Source: Quercus robur | Taxonomy: Eukaryota; Streptophyta; Magnoliopsida; Fagales; Fagaceae | Assembly (NCBI RefSeq): GCF_932294415.1 | Contig: NC_065535.1 | Location: 87,002,862-87,066,861, forward strand | DNA length: 64,000 nucleotides | Reading direction: 5' to 3' | Shown: positions 46,753-58,779 of the stretch, piece after piece | Layout: each line of letters opens with the position of its first letter | Position numbering within the stretch: the stretch's first letter is position 1 | The notes under the pieces: model-generated | What the model was told of the DNA's origin: nothing | What the model saw: the letters and a program-made list of their open reading frames with translations, nothing else | The model's database searches: none | Made by a program: the position numbers and the translations under genes

Positions 46753-47937
46753 TCAAGTAGACATCTCATCGGTAGAGCTAGCATCTCCATCATCATCATC
46801 CTCAGAAGTATCATCGTCATCACCATCATCATCATCAGAATTAGAATCAACAGAAGGTGGTGAAGGAGTAACCTCAGGAGCAAATCTGCCCATGGTCGCC
46901 TGTCGTCATACAATACGACCGACATGAACGTTTATCTGATACAACTCTGTAGAGAGAGTATCAAGGCGAGCATCCATGTGTTGCAGCTACACCATGATGT
47001 CTCCTTGTGACACATCGCTCATAGAAGAGGTGGGAGCGAATGTGGATCGAGCATATCGAGATGGAGTCAAACGAGTGGAAGGTGCTGAATCTGTCTGTCG
47101 CAACCTAAACTGAGCCTCACTACGTTTAACGGTAGTGTAATCTATGGCACACATGAAGGTGAAAGGGTTAGACGCTAGAAGAGGGACGGAAAAATGGCGT
47201 AAGATCCTCATGATAGCAGAAGGAAAGATGAGCTTATCACGAGACACCGAATCTAGATGAACATCTATGATGGAAAGAATAAAATGAGAAGGGAAATCAA
47301 TCGTAAGATGCTCAAGAAGGGACAACAGAAATCGAGCACGAGACTCGATGATAGAGTTATAATGAGAGAGAGGATGGAGTACAAAGGTCATCACCATGTT
47401 CAAAAACCGCGGGCCTTTTGCAAAGGCTGAACAATAAGTAAATTGGCACTCACCCCACTCGAAAGGACGCTCACAAAAAGCTGATTCGAGCTCATCCTTA
47501 GACACAGTCCGTAGACGCTTACAACTAGGATAGTCAGGAAACTCTACCCTAGGAACCCTAAGCACATCCGCAACAAGCTACAGTGTGACAGGAATGTGCG
47601 TACCTCGAACGCGAGTAAAGAAAAGAGGTACTGAACGATCAATCCCGTACATGTTGGAGTAAAACTTCTGGATATGCATGAGAGGACATGTGACCGGGAC
47701 GTCACACAGTGACTCCCATCCCCGACGGTGAAAGACAGTGGGAAGGTCGGTGTCAGCGAAATCCGCCAGAATGACTTGGCGTTCAGAATAAATGCCGCAT
47801 CTAGAAAAGTTCTTCGAGAATGCCTTGTGGGCATCATCATCACGGAACCGAAGAGAGAGAGGAGCAGAATCAGAAGACGAAGAGGCACCGGAACGAAGAG
47901 GGTTCCAAGCCGGAGTGGACTTACGCGTAGGTGCCAT
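46753..47937 (-). pseudogene. Extra ORF after pol (putative plant transposon protein type), decayed
   Basis: One continuous register on the minus strand from ATG 47937 to the stop at 46753 (about 394 codons), broken by in-frame TAG at 47578, TAG near 46987 and a TGA near 46905. The N-terminus is basic and Ser-rich (MAPTRKSTPAWNPLRSG). The middle has LADFADTDLPTVFHRRGWES and MHIQKFYSNMYGIDRSVPLF, resembling the uncharacterised 'putative plant transposon protein' domain found in many plant repeats. The C-terminus is acidic (runs of Asp/Glu). It lies in the env-like position between pol and the 3' LTR, in the same sense as pol. No clear transmembrane segment is apparent in the main frame. Function unknown. 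Confidence 0.65.
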
Positions 47938-49855
47938 AGACACAACTAACGTAAACAGAATAGAGAGGGGGAAGAAAGAAACAATCAAAAAAGTTCCAAA
48001 ACAGTTCAAATATACCAAGTATATTGAAAAGTAGAGAACGTATGCATGGGAAATGCATGAACATGTGACATGCAAAAGAACTTGCATCATGGGTTCAACC
48101 CAATCCAATTCTAACAGCACACAAACAGATTGCACACATCTAAATGCATGATAATACTGTTACAATACAAATGTGATGCAATGCATGAGATTTTAAGATC
48201 AAATCTTTAAAACCCATCCCAAAATTTCAACAAAAACTCAACAATTTTGAAAAACCCCAAAATTTTTCAAAAAACCCCAAATCCTAGGTTTCAAAACATG
48301 AAATGCATGAATATGAGAGATTAGAAGCTTACTAAGTGAATAAAAACTTGAAAAAGCTTGAAGAAACCTTGAGGAAGAAGATTGGAGTGAGTGAGAGAGG
48401 ATAGGGAGATGAAAAGATAGAGCAATCGAGAGGGAGATTGACAGAAATGAGAGGCAAATCACATGAGGTGTTTAAATAGAGCCTCAGTAAATCTCGACAG
48501 ATGAAGGTGTCGAGAGGTGTCAAGACATCTATTGAGATAGGTGTCGGAAAAAAAAGGTCGTCGACAAATGCATGTGTCGAAGAATAAACCACCATATCAA
48601 GAACAGAAACTCGATTGATCGACCCACCTGTCGAGAAGCTATCGAAGAGACATAAACTTTTTTGATCAATCCACCAGGTGTCGAAGAGGTGTCGAGATTG
48701 CGATAAGGAAAAAAGCTTGGAAGCTCGACAGATAGCCAGGTGTCGAGGAGGTGTTGAGCAAGCTTTTAAGAACAGTTTTTCGAGAAGAGAAAAACGCAGA
48801 TATGAATGTAATCAAACATGCAACACAACCAATGATCCATACACCATTTTAACCTCTCAAAATCATCTCTCAACAGAAATTTTAAGCACGTGGATCCCAA
48901 AAACACACACACACACACACTAAACAAGTCTAACCAACTTTTATATTTCAAAAAAAAAAGTCAAGATGGTTTAGTGAGCATATATTAACACATGTAAAAC
49001 CTTGTGATGGCCAAATCACATTGTACCTGCACATGTATCAAGAGTAGCAAAGAATATTGCGTGTTTTGTGTGAAAAATATCGTAAGATTGCATAAGTGTA
49101 TACATGTTATGATGATTTGAGATATGAGAAAATCACTTTAACTCACACACAATCATAACTGCTTGATGGGGACTATCCCTTTCAAGGTACACCCTATAAC
49201 TCCCACATCTCCTTGAATACACGCTTGCAATCATATTTAAAGCATTTTTGATCTTTTTGCTTTTTATTTTCTTAACATATTTTTCTTTTAAGCAAATCAT
49301 GCATGAGCATATAAGAGATAGAAAAGAAATACCCAATGATGGTAAGCATTTGACATTCCAATTTTGCTATACCGAAGCACATAAATGTCATTGACACTGC
49401 ACTTTTGCTATGCCGAAACATACAGGTGTCATATTATGATTGGCGGGTAACAGTGGTGAGATGATTATTTATGTCTTTCTCTTAGGATTTTTTAGTCCTT
49501 CCCGTCAAAAAGAGTGATACGAGTGATAAGTACAAGAGATAACTTAATCTTACTCATCACAAATAAGAGCCACAAAACTCACTTGCTCAGTTGTGCATAG
49601 AGATACTCATCTAAGCTACAAAAGATACAAAATTTAGAAACCTTTGTTTAAATGGCTATCCAAGGTACACAAATACCAATGTACACAAAACACACACTGT
49701 TTTTGTATTTTTCTTATTTTTCAATTTTTTTTATATATTTATATGAAAAACAAAACAAAACAAAATAGAAAAATAACCAAACAAAAACATGTTAAATAAA
49801 GCAAAGCATAAAAACTAGATGCAAATGCATGAGGAAGGAAGAAAAGAGAAGAAAA
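47938..49855 (-). other. Non-coding spacer of the Sirevirus-like element between pol and the extra ORF
   Basis: No protein block recognised. Around 48485-48760 there is a dense cluster of GTCGA/TCGAC words (TCGACAGATGAAGGTGTCGAG and variants), also present in the LTRs. An (AC)n tract lies at 48903-48920. Confidence 0.6.
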
Positions 49856-52800
49856 TCATCCTATGGAGATAACACCAATGTTTTGACGAAGGAATTCGAA
49901 GCGTTTACTGTCAAGAGGTTTGGTAAACAGGTCAGCCTTCTAATCATCGGTGTGAATAAACTCAAGTGTGAGAGTACCATCTTCGACAAGCTCCCTAATG
50001 AAGTGATGTCGAATCTCTATGTGTTTGGTTCTAGAATATTGAACTGGATTCTTAGAGATGTTAGTGGCATTGGTATTGTCACAATAGATAGTGAGATGCT
50101 CTTGACAAATATCATAATCATGGAGGAGTTTTTGCATCCATAGGAGTTGGGTGCAACAGCTATCGGTAGCAATGTACTCAGCTTCTGCAGTGGATAATGA
50201 GATAGAGTTCTGCTTTTTACTCATTTAAGAGACAAGATTATTTCCCACATAAAAACAACCCCCTGAAGTACTCTTTCTATCATCAGCATTCCCAGCCCAA
50301 TCAACGTCAAAGTACCTAGCTAAGACATCACTTGTGTCCTTACTGTACCACACACCAAACTCAGCAGTGGTTTTGACATACTTTATGATTCTTTTTAAAG
50401 CAGTCATATGGGACTCTTTGGGATTAGCCTGATATCTAGCACACACTCCAACACTGTAACTAATGTCAGGTCTACTAGCAGTAAGGTAAAGAAGACTACC
50501 TATCATGCTTCTATATAGAAATGGATCAACACTTTTACCTAACAAGTCAACAGTAAGTTTAACATTTGGGCTCATAGGGGTTCTGACAGAACTAGCAGAT
50601 TCTAAACCAAACATTTTCACAAGATTCTTAGCATATTTAGATTGAGATAGGAATATACCTGAATCTTGTTGACGAATCTGCAACCCAAGGAAGTGAGTCA
50701 GCTCTCCAATCATGCTCATCTCGAACTCGGCCTGCATAAGTTTTTAGAAACCATGAGCAAGTTCATCCTTAGTCGATCCAAAGATGATGTCATCAACATA
50801 GACTTGGGCAATTATCAACTCGCCATCTTCTCTTTTGATGAAAAGAGTTTGATCAATCTTTCCTCTTGTGAACCCATGTGACACTAAGTATTGTGTAAGC
50901 CGATCATACCAAGCTCTGGGGGCTTGCTTTAACCCATAAAGTGCCTTCTTGAGGTACAGTACATGATCCGGAAAATGTGGATCAATGAATCCTTTTGGTT
51001 GAGCCACATAGACATCTTCTTTGAGTAGCCCATTTAAGAAAGCAGTATTTACATCCATCTGATAAAGCTTGAACTTCAATTGGCAAGCCAAAGCAAGGAG
51101 AATTTTGATGGACTCCAAATGGGCAACTGGAGCAAATGTTTCATCATAGTCTACTCCTTCCATCTGTAAGTATCCTTGAGCTATAAGCCGAGCCGTGTTG
51201 CAGATCACATTGCCCTCCTCATCAGTCTTATTGCGGAATATCCATTTTGTACCGATGATGTGTTCACCCTCCAGTCTAGGTACCAAGGTCCAGACGTCAT
51301 TCCTTTGAAACTGAAGCAGTTCATCATGCATTGCTTCAACCCAACCTTCATCCTGAAGAGCTTCTTCAACTTTAGTGGGTTCAACCTGTGATAGATAACA
51401 AGAATAAGACACAAAGTTAGCAACACATTTATCAACTATACGTTTCCTTAATGTGGGTTCATTCAAGTTTCCCACAATATCTTCTAGAGGATAATTTAGC
51501 TTAATCTCGGAGGAAGGTCCTTTCTCCTTATGGGATTCAGAATCTGGTGAAGTGGTTATATCTGCAGAATCTTCCACAACACTAGGAGTACCTGGAGTAC
51601 TAGGAGATGCAGGTTCTTGTTCAACAATTTCTTGAACTTCCCTAAGCTCAGGAGGAAGAATTTCTTTAGTGAGTTCCTTAATACCTTTTTCAGAACAGGA
51701 ATCTGAAGACTCATCAATAACAACATTCACTGTCTCCATTACCTACATGGTTCTTGTGTTGTATACCCAATAAGCCTTACTTGTAGAGGAATAACCCAGA
51801 AATATTCCTTCATCACTTCAGGAGTCAAACTTTCCCACATTCTCCCTATCCTTTAGGATGAAACAAGTACTTCCAAAGATCCTGAAATACTTCACATTAT
51901 GCTTTCTTCCTTTCCATAACTCATATGGAGTCTTCTTGGTATTGGGTCTAAAATACACCCTATCAACCGTATGACATGCAGTGTTAACAGCTTCTCCCCA
52001 CAAGTTTCTAGCCACATCCTTATTGTGTAGCATAGCTTTGGCCATCTCCTAAATAACCTTGTTCTTTCTTTCTACTACACCATTCTACTGAGGAGTAATA
52101 GGAGTAGAGAATTCTTGAGAGATACCTGATCTTGTGCAAAACGACTCCATATATGAGTTCTCGAATTTTTTACCATGGTCACTTCGAATTCGATCAATTT
52201 TCAAGCTCTTTTGCTTCTATAGTCTTGTGCACAAAGCTTCAATGTGCTTAGGAGCATTAGACTTGGATCGTAGAAGAATAACCTAAGTGTACCTAGTGAA
52301 GTCATCTACCACAACCATGATGTATCTCTTACCACCAAGAGACTCGGTTCTAGTTGGACTCATAAGATCCAGATGTAGAAGCTCCAATGGTCTAGATGTA
52401 GCTGATGTCTGAGTGCCAGGATGCTTAGCTTTTGTTTGTTTTCCAAGCTGGCATGGTCCACATACCACATTGCTCATTCTATTAAGTTTTGGTATCCCTA
52501 AAACTGACTCATGCTTAGATACAATAGAAAGATGTTTGTAGCTAGTATGTCCCATCCGTTGATGCCATAGATCTTCATTTGGCAAATGAATGCTATTACA
52601 CATAATATCAGCATCAAGAACCAATCCATAACAGTTGTCAAGAGTGCGAACACCACTTATGAGTTTCTTTCTAGACTCATTCATGACAAGACACTTTCCC
52701 TTGGAGAATAGCACCATGAAGTCTTGATCACATATCTGACTTATACTCAGCAGGTTCACCCTCAGACCTTCTACATATAGAATGTTTGCAATGTCCGGCA

Positions 52801-53044
52801 GTCTAGGTAGAGAGATGATTCCCTTTCCTTTAATCTGTGATTCACTCCCATCACCAAAAGTGACATTGCCACCTTTCTTAGACTCGAAAACCTTGAAGAG
52901 AGATCGGTCTCCAGTCATGTGTCTTGAGCAACCACTGTCAAGGTACCACAAACACATGTCCATCACTTTAAATGCAGACTTCATCATAAAACACACTTCG
53001 TACTTAGATGACAAATCAGTGGGAATGGCACTTTCTCTTAACTA
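49856..53044 (-). pseudogene. Sirevirus-like pol: protease, integrase, RT, RNase H, decayed
   Basis: On the minus strand: protease WYLDSGCSRHMTGD near 52940; GAG-pre-integrase LWHQRMGHTSYKHL; integrase start HLDLMSPT; RT (51739-50744) with KWIFRNKTDEEGN, YQMDVNTAFLNG and an intact YVDDIIFG; RNase H (50737-49856) with STSGGCFYVGNN, SKKQNSISLSTAEAEYIA and KADLFTKPL. The register is kept over long stretches but is cut by about nine stops, for example before VILLRSKS, after TPQ in the integrase, before MSKKQ, and before KADLFTKPL. Most are TAG. Trans-supplied RT activity from this copy is not expected. Confidence 0.92.
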
Positions 53045-53333
53045 CCTTATACGAGCTAAGCCTTTAACTTCACTCTTCTTAGACAAACTCCTTTGCACAT
53101 TTTCATTCTGAGATAGTCTAGTTTCTTCTTAGCCAAACTGAGATCTTTTCCAATAGTCATCATAAGAGAATTCAAATAACTTTTAAACTTGTATTTTCTG
53201 AGACACTCAAACAAATAGAGATTAGAAAGACAAGATGTATTTGAAAGTAGATCTCTTCAAGCTGGTTACAACTATGACAACAGGGATCAATGGATCAAAC
53301 ACAGCAAAGATTATATCTAATCAGAGTGTGCCT

Positions 53334-53345
53334 GCTCTAATACCA
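53334..53345 (-). promoter_or_regulatory. Primer binding site of the Sirevirus-like element
   Basis: TGGTATTAGAGC on the minus strand, two bases inside the 5' LTR edge. It matches the initiator-Met primer site with one C-to-T change. Confidence 0.85.
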
Positions 53346-53347
53346 CT

Positions 53348-54369
53348 TGATAAGCCAAAAACGAATTGACCTCTTGTGATAAATTAACTAATTAATTTAA
53401 CCAAGTGAATTAATTAAGTTAATTTACATGCAAATGCGTGGTAGCACAAACAAATCACCAATAAACTAATTATGCAGTGGAAAATAAATAACACGGTAAT
53501 TTGTTTACGAATGGGGAAAACCTAACGGCAAAAACTCCACTGGGTGATTTTCAGGTCACCACTCCCGAAACTCCACTATTATCACAACAAGCGATTACAT
53601 GTAAAGGAATCCCAAGTACCTTACCAACTTACAGTTGAACCCTTACCCCAATACCCAATTAGACTTGTTCTGTAGTGACAGTTCCCCTTTCGATGCATGG
53701 CTCCCAAGTACGTGACTAACCAATTACGCGGATCTCAGTACGCGACTTCAATCACCAACTAAGAAGGTTGTTAGCTACAAAGTTCTTCAGTTCATCCACA
53801 CGATGAAGATCAAGAAGATACTTGGTCACAAAACCCTACGGTGCACATACACAGCAACTTCTTCAAGAGAAAGAGATGAACTAAGGCAAGAACTTCGTCT
53901 TCGGTCACAATTTGCTTAAACAAAGTTTGCTCAATGCTTGTGCAACTTGTGAACTGTTTGACGGCCCTAAAAACAATCCTTTTGTATGTCTAGGGTTAGG
54001 AGAAAAGAAGGCCCAAAGACACATCTACGGATCCCAAGAAAAACATATTAGAAATTCTGTTTTTGTAAACCTCAACAAATCGAAGCTGTCGAGCATCTAT
54101 CGAGCCACGGGGCTGAAACAGCTTCTTAAACCTCGACACATGCTAGCTATCGAGCTAGCTGTCGAGCTTTAGTAACTCTGCACTTTCAGCTTGTTTTCTT
54201 GGACAAACTTGAAGGCTTCAACACTTGATCTTGAAATATGGTTTCTTGAAGTATTTAAACACATCCTAAATCTACCCAAATACAAGTAAGTGCGTTTTGT
54301 CAAAGGATAAGCCAATTACATAAAATAGTGACATATGTTCCTAATAAGTGAATCACATATGTCCTAAAA
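53348..54369 (-). repeat. 5' LTR of the Sirevirus-like element
   Basis: 1022 bp partner of 45177-46187. The terminal CA (plus reading) has become AA at 54368-54369. Confidence 0.94.
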
Positions 54370-54374
54370 AGACC

Positions 54375-55174
54375 CAAATTCGGTCATCTCTAAAAAGCAA
54401 ATAAAAAGAGAAACAAAAAATATATATATAAGAGAAAAGACAATAAAGAGAAAGAAAGGGGGCCGGTAATGATAGCACCACCAACAACGGTGGTGTGGGT
54501 GCAATGAGAAGCTCCGTCACGACTGGGCTTTAGAGAACAAGAAAACAGAGAGAGAAAATGCTAAAGAGTGAGATGAGAGAATCTTACGAGAGGAGAGGGT
54601 CACATCGGAAAGCATCGCCGGTGGTGGTGATGCGGGACTCGGTGACTAGCAGGGAGATTCGGCCATGGGTGTGCCAGAGAAAGATCAAGGGTAAGACAGT
54701 AAGAGAGAGAGAGAGAGTGTGTGTGTGTTTCTTTCTAAAATATCTCAATCCTGTCTGTTATTCAAGTACTCAGTGGTACGAGTTCATCTTTACACAGAAC
54801 ATATGTCACAGCATTAATTTGTTCATCTCCACTAGCTTCTCTACCAAACAAAAGTTTGGTGGACCCTCTGCTTCTTTTTTAAATGCATTGAAAAGTTTGA
54901 ACCAAAAATTGTTGTTCCTTGATGAATAATCGATAAATAAATTGAATTTAGGAACATTTAACATATAATATAAATTAGAATTTACCATGAAATTATAGAA
55001 TAGTGGAGAGATATTATCTCGATGATACTTCAAAATTGAACTCATAGCATTAGAAGCAAATTACCGTCAATTTATATATGTTTTTAGATGGTGGGATTGA
55101 GGCGTAGACCAAGTCACTATCTTGAGACGATACACGCGTCTACAGAGTTTCCGGTGTAGTAGACAAAACATTGT
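54375..55174. other. Intergenic, possibly the 5' part of an unseen gene
   Basis: GA-rich purine stretches, a GGTGGTG/CACCACC-rich section (54470-54670) and a (GA)n(GT)n tract (54700-54728) resemble a plant 5' leader. No reading frame with recognisable homology was found. Confidence 0.35.
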
Positions 55175-55716
55175 GCGTGCCGTTCCCGGGATACAACAAC
55201 CCAACTACCTTCATTGATTATCCTTTAAAATTACATCCCTTATAGGATAGAGAACTCTCAATAGTACTTCCTTTACCCAGAAATATAGCATAGTAGGGAT
55301 ATATATTTTCCATTAAAAGAAGAGGAAAAAGTCCATACAAATGTTTTAGAAATATGTTGTTGCATGTAAAAATGACAAAACAAAAATACACTTGTTTTCG
55401 TACCTCACATTCACCGTACATAGGTAGTAGTCTATATCTCTAATTGCGTGCCGTTCCCAGGATACAACAACCCAACCACCTTCATTGATTATCCTTTAAA
55501 ATTACACCCCTTATAGGATAGAAAACTCTCAATAGTACTTCCTTTACCCAGAAATATAGCATAGTAGGGATATATATTTTCCATTAAAAGAAGAGGAAAA
55601 AGTCCATACAAATGTTTTGGAAATATGTTGTTGCATGTAAAAATGACAAAACAAAATTACACTTGTTTTTGTACCTCACATTCACCGTACATAAGTAGTA
55701 GTCTATATCTCTAATT
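55175..55716. repeat. Tandem duplication, 2 x 271 bp
   Basis: Units start GCGTGCCGTTCCC at 55175 and 55446 and run to CTCTAATTG. They differ at only about 8 positions by eye (near 97% identical). Non-coding. Confidence 0.93.
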
Positions 55717-56337
55717 GCAGTTCATGGTGGTCTGTATATATAGAGGCTATGGTCAAAAAATCCTTCGAATTATTTTGATGAAAATTAATTATTACCATAA
55801 AAGGCTAATTTACTTTGCCTATTATTGCAAATTAATTATAGAATTCATTTCATACTAGTGACATTCATATACAATATATACCCTTTCATACGCTGGTTGT
55901 CTTTTCTAACCAAGGGTTTGGCTTACTTCTAGTACTTTTTTAACTGGATGTCTCCTTTTATTTTAAATACACAATAGCAAGTGGTAGTGGATTTTAATTT
56001 CAACCTTTTATTTAATTAGTGGGTGATTTGGCAGTTTCTCATTAAAATAAGGAAAGACCAACATAAAATGTATAGCATTTGAGAAAGAAACTGATTTCTA
56101 TTAAATCATATAATAAAAATATTGTAATTTATAAAAATATTCCAACGAAAATCATTTGTGCCCTTTCCATCTCGATTTTGTATGTATGACCCAAAAAACC
56201 CTTCAAGAAATTTTCAAACTCTTCAACAACCCGACCCTATTCCATCTTTTTTCATTAAGCATGATTGATAAATTCTAGGTTTACCTTAGGCATTGTGAAA
56301 CAAGTCGAGTTGACATGCTCGAGGTCAAAGAATAGAT
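55717..56337. other. Intergenic, no gene seen
   Basis: AT-rich spacer up to the gypsy LTR. Confidence 0.45.
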
Positions 56338-57141
56338 TGTGGGGGCCAGTTAATCAGGAGGTACTATTAAGGCTGTACTAATTGGGCCTATGGCCCAATC
56401 CGATGACATTAGCTAATCCGAGGATGGCCAGATGAGGTTATAAGGGGAACGGTATAAAGAGAAAAGTAAAGATAGTATGAGATAAGTCCAACGAATATCC
56501 GAGGAGAAAAGCCATCTCGGAAACAAGGGTCCGAGATTAGTAAGAGTGCCATATCATCATGGACTTTCTTCAAAGTTATATCACAACTAAGAGTTAGACG
56601 TTGTACAAGGGGTAAGAGAAGGGGAGGGCAACAAATATCTTCAAAAGCTGCTACCTCCACATTAAATGCCTCCCAACTAACTCTCAGGCCGCATTAATGT
56701 GGAGATGATACCTGAACAGTGGTCAAGCAGCCTCACAATTACTAGTCGATGGTTCTGGGAGGTGTTGGATGGGACAAAAAGGAGTTCTTAGAATCTAACC
56801 TACACGTGTATGGTAGGGATGATACCAAGATGGTAGTATATAGCATAAGAAGATGGCCTAAAGAGAGAGATCGGGGAAAAATCAAGAAATTTTGGTAATA
56901 ATATTGTGAACTCTTGTAACTTTGTTTATCAACAAGACATTATAATACAAGCTCCTCAGGCCACTCCGAGGACAGACTTTCTTAACTTACTTGTGTTTAA
57001 TAGCCTTAAATTAGCAAATTTTATCGTTTTTCTTCTAGAGTAGATCTAATTCTTTCATCCACGCTCTACAAATTTATTGTTTGGGCTTTTTGGACTAAAA
57101 CCCAATCCTATATTGGGTCTAATCCAAATTTAGTCCTTACA
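56338..57141 (+). repeat. 5' LTR of the gypsy element
   Basis: 804 bp, TGTGGGGGCC to CCTTACA. GGTATAAAG near 56450 could be the TATA box. Shares blocks with the solo LTR at 29379-30115. Confidence 0.88.
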
Positions 57142-57143
57142 AT

Positions 57144-57161
57144 TGGCGCCGTCTGTAGGGA
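57144..57161 (+). promoter_or_regulatory. Gypsy primer binding site
   Basis: TGGCGCCGTCTGTAGGGA, two bases after the LTR. It matches the TGGCGCC primer-site type of Tat-like gypsy elements; I cannot name the primer tRNA with certainty. Confidence 0.85.
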
Positions 57162-57195
57162 GAGCTTGATATATTCTAAAGGAGATTCGGCTACA

Positions 57196-58720
57196 ATGTT
57201 CATGATGGAGGAAGCAGGTCCACACCAGACAGCAGCAGGACCACACTAGGTAGATGTTAATCTACATCAAGCAGAATCAAGGGGTTCTTAGCATAGCAAT
57301 CCGTGTAGGAGCCTTAAACGGAGAGAAGGCCGTGAGGGAAGTGTACACACAACTCATACTAGTAAAAGTCAATCTCGAGGGAAGAGCCATGTTTCCCATG
57401 CAAAGAATGACAGAGACATGCAACGTGAAATCGACGAGTTAAAGAGGGAGTTGCGTCATGCTCGGAGAAGACATTCATCGCCCAGCTCCGAATCGTCCTC
57501 TGAGGAGATAGATGGGGCTAGTTATAGGGGGAGATCCAGAACTCCGCCCAGCGAGACCTTTTCCTACGACGAGGAGCACCACCATAGACGTAGATACAAA
57601 AGCCCGCCTTGCAAAGGCTTAGGGAACGATGCCATGAACAAGGCACTGAGTTAAGTTTCTAAATCACCCTTCACACGAAACATAGAAGATGCGAGTCTTC
57701 CTCGGCGATTTCATTAACCCACGTTCACCATTTATAATGGTCAAACAGATCTGGTAGAACATGTCAGCCATTTCAGTCAAAGGATAATCGTTCACTCCAA
57801 AGATAAGGCCTTGATGTGTAAGGTCTTTCCATCTAGCTTGGGCCCAGTGGCGATGAGGTGGTTCAACGGTTTAAAGGCGAACTCTATTGACTCCTTTAAG
57901 AAACTCACCCGGGCTTTTGGTGCTCGCTTTATTACTTATAGCAAGGTTCCTCGACCTTTGGGATCCCTATTAACTATGTCCGTGCGAGAGGGTGAGACTC
58001 TGAAAGCTTATTCAGATAGATACTGGGAGATGTTTAACGAAATAGAAAGAGATTACGATGATGTGGCCATTAGCACTTTTAAGGCTGGTCTTCCAGCTGA
58101 GCATGATTTGAGGAAATCTCTAACTGGTAAACTTGTTACTAGTGTACGCCAATTGATGGATCGGATTGACAAGTATAGAAGAGTAGAAGAAGACCAACTG
58201 TAGGGGAAAGGAAAGGCTAAGGTGATCCCTCAAGAGATGAGGGATTTCAGGTCGGACCGGTACAATAATAACCGACCTCGGAAAGACTTTGTTGGGCAGC
58301 TAGGATCTGCCAACACCCAGGTGGTTAACGCTATATTTTGAGAGCTAGTGCAACAGGTATTGGAGAAGATTAAGAATGAGCCGTTTTTCAAATGACCAAA
58401 CAAGATGGCAGGAGATCCTATGAGACACAACCAGAACCTTTATTGCCACTATCATCAAGATCATGGACACACTACTGAGGATTGAAGAAACTTGTGGGAC
58501 CATCTGGACCAATTAGTCCGAGAAGGGAAGTTGGAACAACTTTTGCATCATTCCAGTGGTCGGGGAAGCCAAACGGGCTCGGAGCTTCGGGGAGATGCTT
58601 CTTCAAGACTCCCCCTTGGCATAATAAACGTTATTTTTGCTGCCCCGGGGAGGACCTAATCTTGTCCTTCCAGGGTGACGTCGGTATCCTGTTATCCAGC
58701 TGAGGAGTCTAGCTCAATGC
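57196..58720 (+). pseudogene. Gypsy gag, decayed
   Basis: ATG 57196 (MFMMEEAGPHQTAAGPH), a coiled-coil/Arg-Ser-rich segment (REIDELKRELRHARRRHSS), then the capsid-like retrotransposon gag domain (CKVFPSSLGPVAMRWFNGLK, ITYSKVPRPLGSLLTMSV). A zinc-knuckle-like YCHYHQDHGHTTED follows, its final Cys replaced by a stop. The register is constant to about 58490 but broken by TAG at 57247 and 57286, TAA at 57652 and near 57715, TAG at 58201 and several TGA. Not translatable as one protein. Confidence 0.88.
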
Positions 58721-58779
58721 CTAAGAGAGCCAAGATGGGCATCCCGTTAGTGTTAGGTTTTTTAGATTAGGACAAAGTT

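Larger units (their letters stand above)
45177..54369 (-). mobile_element. Sirevirus-like Ty1/copia retrotransposon, gag-deleted
   Basis: 9.19 kb, LTRs 45177-46187 and 53348-54369, target duplication AGACC (45172-45176, 54370-54374). Minus-strand order: 5' LTR, primer site, a short gag remnant, protease, integrase, RT, RNase H, a 3.7-kb stretch with an extra ORF, purine tract AAAGGGGGAGAT at 46188-46199, 3' LTR. LTRs of 1 kb, this purine tract and an extra ORF after pol are Sirevirus traits. LTR divergence looks like about 5% by eye. Only about 330 bases separate the primer site from the protease, so most of gag is gone. Confidence 0.93.
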
